A stretch of DNA of 64,000 nt, taken from positions 1-64,000 of the forward strand of contig JAKANY010000007.1 in assembly GCA_021823525.1 (NCBI GenBank), given 5' to 3'. A program made the position numbers and the translations under genes. Positions 62,002-64,000 of the stretch are shown here, in pieces. The DNA is from Actinomycetes bacterium. Lineage in GTDB: Bacteria; Actinomycetota; Acidimicrobiia; Acidimicrobiales; RAAP-2. How positions within the stretch are numbered: position 1 is the stretch's first letter; each line of letters starts with the position of its first letter. The notes below the pieces were generated by a model. That model made no database searches. It was given only the letters and a program-made list of their open reading frames with translations, and had not been told where the DNA came from.

Positions 62002-63254
62002 AGGTCGAACAGCGTGCGCAGCGACTCGCCGAGGCGCACGCCGTGCTCGGAGCCCGCGGCCTCCTTGAGCGCCACGGTGGGCCGGTGGGCGATCTTGGAC
62101 ACCACCGTGCGCACGACCGAGGCGAGCTCGGCGCGCTGCTCGTCGGTCCAGTCGGTGAGCTCGCCGGCGCGGCGGGCCAGCTCGGCGGCCACGATCTCGT
62201 CGAAGCGCTCGCGCATCGCCGTGACCAGGGGCGCGGCGCCGCGTCCCCGTCGGCCCTCGAGGTAGCGCTCGACGTCGGCCTCGACGAGCGAGCGAGCGTG
62301 ACCCACCGCCTCGCGCCGACCCACGAGCGCCGCGTCCACGCGCTCGCGCAGGTCGTCCAAGTCGAGGCGCCGCACGCCGGGCGCGTCGCAGGGCGCGACG
62401 GCGCGGGGCAGGCCCAGGTCGACCAGGAGCAGAGGCCCGGGAAGCGCTCGCTGGTCCTCGGTGCTGATCAGCGGGGTGGGGCTCTCCGCGGCCACGACGG
62501 CGAGGCGCGCGTCCCCGAGGATCGCGGGCAGGGCCGTGAGGTCCGCCGTGGCGACCCGCGGGTCTTCGAGCGATGCGGCCAGCGCGTCGGCGCGCGCGAG
62601 CGTGCGGTTGACGATGATGAGCGCGCCGAGCGGTGGATGCAGCCCGATCAGCGAGCGCGCCACCCCCGAGGCCAGCTGGCCCGCGCCCACGACCACCACG
62701 CGCGCGCCCGCCAGCGTGTCGCCGACGCCCTCGAGGGCCAGGGCCACCGCGGCCGAGGCGAAGCTGGTCGTACCGCGGGCAATGGCGGTCTCGGCGCGCA
62801 CGCGCCGCCCCGTCGCCACGGCGTGGTGGAACAGTTCGGTGAGCTCGGGTCCGACGGTTCCCTCCTCGGCGGCCACCTCGAAGGCTCGGCGCAGCTGCCC
62901 GAGGACCTCGTACTCACCGGGCACCACCGAGCGCAGTCCCGCGGCCACCTCGAAGAGGTGGCGCGCCACGCCCCGATCGAAGCTCACCGTGACCAGATCG
63001 GACAGCTCGGACTCCTCGACGCCCGACGCTGCCGCCAGCGTCCGCGTCACATCCTCGATGGCCGAGTGGAAGAAGTCGATGGTCGCGATGACCTCCGTGC
63101 GCAGGCACGTCGACACGAAGACGGCCTCGTGGATGTTGCGCTGGCTGACCAGGTCGCGCAGCACCTTGCCCCAGCGGTGCTCGGGGATGCTCACGCGCTC
63201 GAGCAGATCCAGCGAAGCGTGCTCGTGGTCGACGCCGACCACGATCACGGCCAC
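61998..63254 (-). CDS. hemA: Glutamyl-tRNA reductase
   Basis: A 418-residue enzyme, the first committed step of the C5 pathway. The nucleophile is C50 in FVSTCLRTEV, and VVGAGQLASGVARSLIG is the NADPH-binding fold. The C-terminal dimerisation helix ends at LRTLFDL. GAGGGG lies 6 bases before the GTG at 63254. It follows rex by 10 bases, as in Streptomyces. Confidence 0.96.
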   Translation of the reverse strand: MAVIVVGVDHEHASLDLLERVSIPEHRWGKVLRDLVSQRNIHEAVFVSTCLRTEVIATIDFFHSAIEDVTRTLAAASGVEESELSDLVTVSFDRGVARHLFEVAAGLRSVVPGEYEVLGQLRRAFEVAAEEGTVGPELTELFHHAVATGRRVRAETAIARGTTSFASAAVALALEGVGDTLAGARVVVVGAGQLASGVARSLIGLHPPLGALIIVNRTLARADALAASLEDPRVATADLTALPAILGDARLAVVAAESPTPLISTEDQRALPGPLLLVDLGLPRAVAPCDAPGVRRLDLDDLRERVDAALVGRREAVGHARSLVEADVERYLEGRRGRGAAPLVTAMRERFDEIVAAELARRAGELTDWTDEQRAELASVVRTVVSKIAHRPTVALKEAAGSEHGVRLGESLRTLFDL

Positions 63255-63264
63255 GGGTAACCCC

Positions 63265-63987
63265 TCACGGCCTCGTCCTCCCGACTGCGCAGCTCGGGTC
63301 CTCGGGCGCGCTGACGCGAGGAGGCGCCTCGTCGAGGCTGGCGCGCCAGAGGTCCCCCCAGAAACCGCCTCCGTGGTGGAGCCGGTAGAGGAGGACCTGG
63401 AGGGCGATGGACAGGTCGACGTCGTGGACCACGGTGCCGGGCGGGACAGTCAGCACGCGCGGGGCGAAGTTGAGCAGGGCGCGGATGCCCACCTCGACGC
63501 ACTCGTCGGCCACCGCCTGGGCCGCGCTCGCCGGTACGCACAGCACGGCCACGTCGGCGTGGGGGATGCCTCCGGCCACCGAGGTCACGCGGTGGCTGCC
63601 CACCTCGGTGCCCACGACCGCGTCGTCCTGGTCGTAGATCCCGAGCAGGACGGCGCCCTGGGGCAGGAAGCTCGCGGAGTTGACGAGCGCCCGACCCAGG
63701 TTGCCCGCCCCCAGGACGATCACCTCGCACGAGCGGTCCTGACCGAGCGCCTCGGCCAGCGCCTCGCGCAGGGGCACGACGTCGTAGCCCGAGCCCCGCG
63801 TCCCGAGGGTTCCGAGGCCCGCCAGGTCCCGGCGCACGGTCGTGGCCGTGACGCCCGCCCGCTCGGCCAGGGAGACCGAGTCCACGCGCGTGCGCCCCTC
63901 GTGCATCCACTCGTCGACGATGCGCTGGTAGACGGGAAGTCGGGCGATCGTGCGCTCCGAGAGCCGCCGTCGCGGCGCTGGCGTCAT
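63265..63987 (-). CDS. rex: Redox-sensing transcriptional repressor Rex
   Basis: A 240-residue Rex protein. The N-terminal winged helix (about 10-65, RLPVYQRIVDEWMHEG and VSLAERAGVTATTVRRDLAGLG) is followed by an NADH-binding Rossmann domain (VIVLGAGNLGRALVNS) and a C-terminal swap helix. Rex senses the NADH/NAD ratio and usually represses respiratory genes; the hem genes behind it, and probably nuo, are expected targets. The ATG at 63987 was preferred over a GTG three codons upstream because TAACGT lies 7 bases before it. The final base of the window is the first base of that hexamer. Confidence 0.93.
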   Translation of the reverse strand: MTPAPRRRLSERTIARLPVYQRIVDEWMHEGRTRVDSVSLAERAGVTATTVRRDLAGLGTLGTRGSGYDVVPLREALAEALGQDRSCEVIVLGAGNLGRALVNSASFLPQGAVLLGIYDQDDAVVGTEVGSHRVTSVAGGIPHADVAVLCVPASAAQAVADECVEVGIRALLNFAPRVLTVPPGTVVHDVDLSIALQVLLYRLHHGGGFWGDLWRASLDEAPPRVSAPEDPSCAVGRTRP

Positions 63988-63994
63988 CTTCCCC

Positions 63995-64000
63995 ACGTTA
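63995..64000 (-). promoter_or_regulatory. -10 hexamer TAACGT for the rex-hem operon
   Basis: TAACGT lies 7 bases before the ATG of rex and reaches the window edge, so any upstream operator cannot be seen. Confidence 0.4.

Overview
The window is very GC-rich, almost fully coding DNA from the chromosome of an actinobacterium. The signs are two WhiB proteins, a qcrCAB operon with a diheme cytochrome c, a rex-hemA-C-D-B-L operon, coproporphyrin-type late haem genes, UPF0182 next to a PDZ-Lon protein, and many genes that look leaderless. I suspect a deep lineage such as Acidimicrobiia, but that is inference. There is no rRNA, CRISPR array or insertion sequence, and no gene-free stretch above 300 bases.

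Region 1 (1-1950) is the right end of an integrative element: the N-terminus of a Fic-family protein, an excisionase-like helix-turn-helix protein and a tyrosine recombinase, ending at an initiator tRNA-Met gene. The rest of the element lies to the left of the window. Region 2 (1999-13505) holds envelope and regulatory genes: UPF0182, a DivIVA-like protein with a zinc-ligand-like tail, a PDZ-Lon protein, a HEAT-repeat protein, a lone MreB homologue, a degenerate HtrA/PDZ protein, a DUF2342-like protein, two WhiB proteins and a formiminotransferase.

Region 3 (13588-24852) is a histidine-degradation locus on the minus strand: hutG-hutH-iclR, then an NCS1 permease, hutU, hutI and, coupled by 4-base overlaps, a MoxR-like ATPase and a VWA protein. 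Together they would take histidine to glutamate. Formiminoglutamate could be handled by hydrolysis (hutG) or by transfer to tetrahydrofolate (formiminotransferase at 12.4 kb).

Region 4 (24891-28841) is ctaE-qcrC-qcrA-qcrB, followed by a HelD-type helicase. Region 5 (31330-37750, plus strand) is hemE, ferrochelatase and hemY in overlapping order, then a large membrane protein that joins a degenerate phosphoesterase-like domain to an MprF-like acyltransferase domain. Region 6 (37747-54873, minus) is a complete nuoA-N complex I operon, extended by a coupled ATP-grasp gene and then a PAS-GAF-PAS protein. A menaquinone-reductase-like flavoprotein and a ZIP transporter diverge from nuoA. Region 7 (57061-63987, minus) is rex-hemA-hemC-hemD-hemB-hemL and a coupled membrane protein. 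Rex, complex I, the bc complex, cytochrome oxidase and haem synthesis fit an aerobic respiratory lifestyle with menaquinone.

A signal that runs through the whole window is a TANNNT hexamer placed 5-8 bases before an ATG or GTG start with no Shine-Dalgarno sequence. It fits leaderless transcription and was used here to choose several starts. In four cases the TAG stop of the upstream gene forms the first half of this hexamer.
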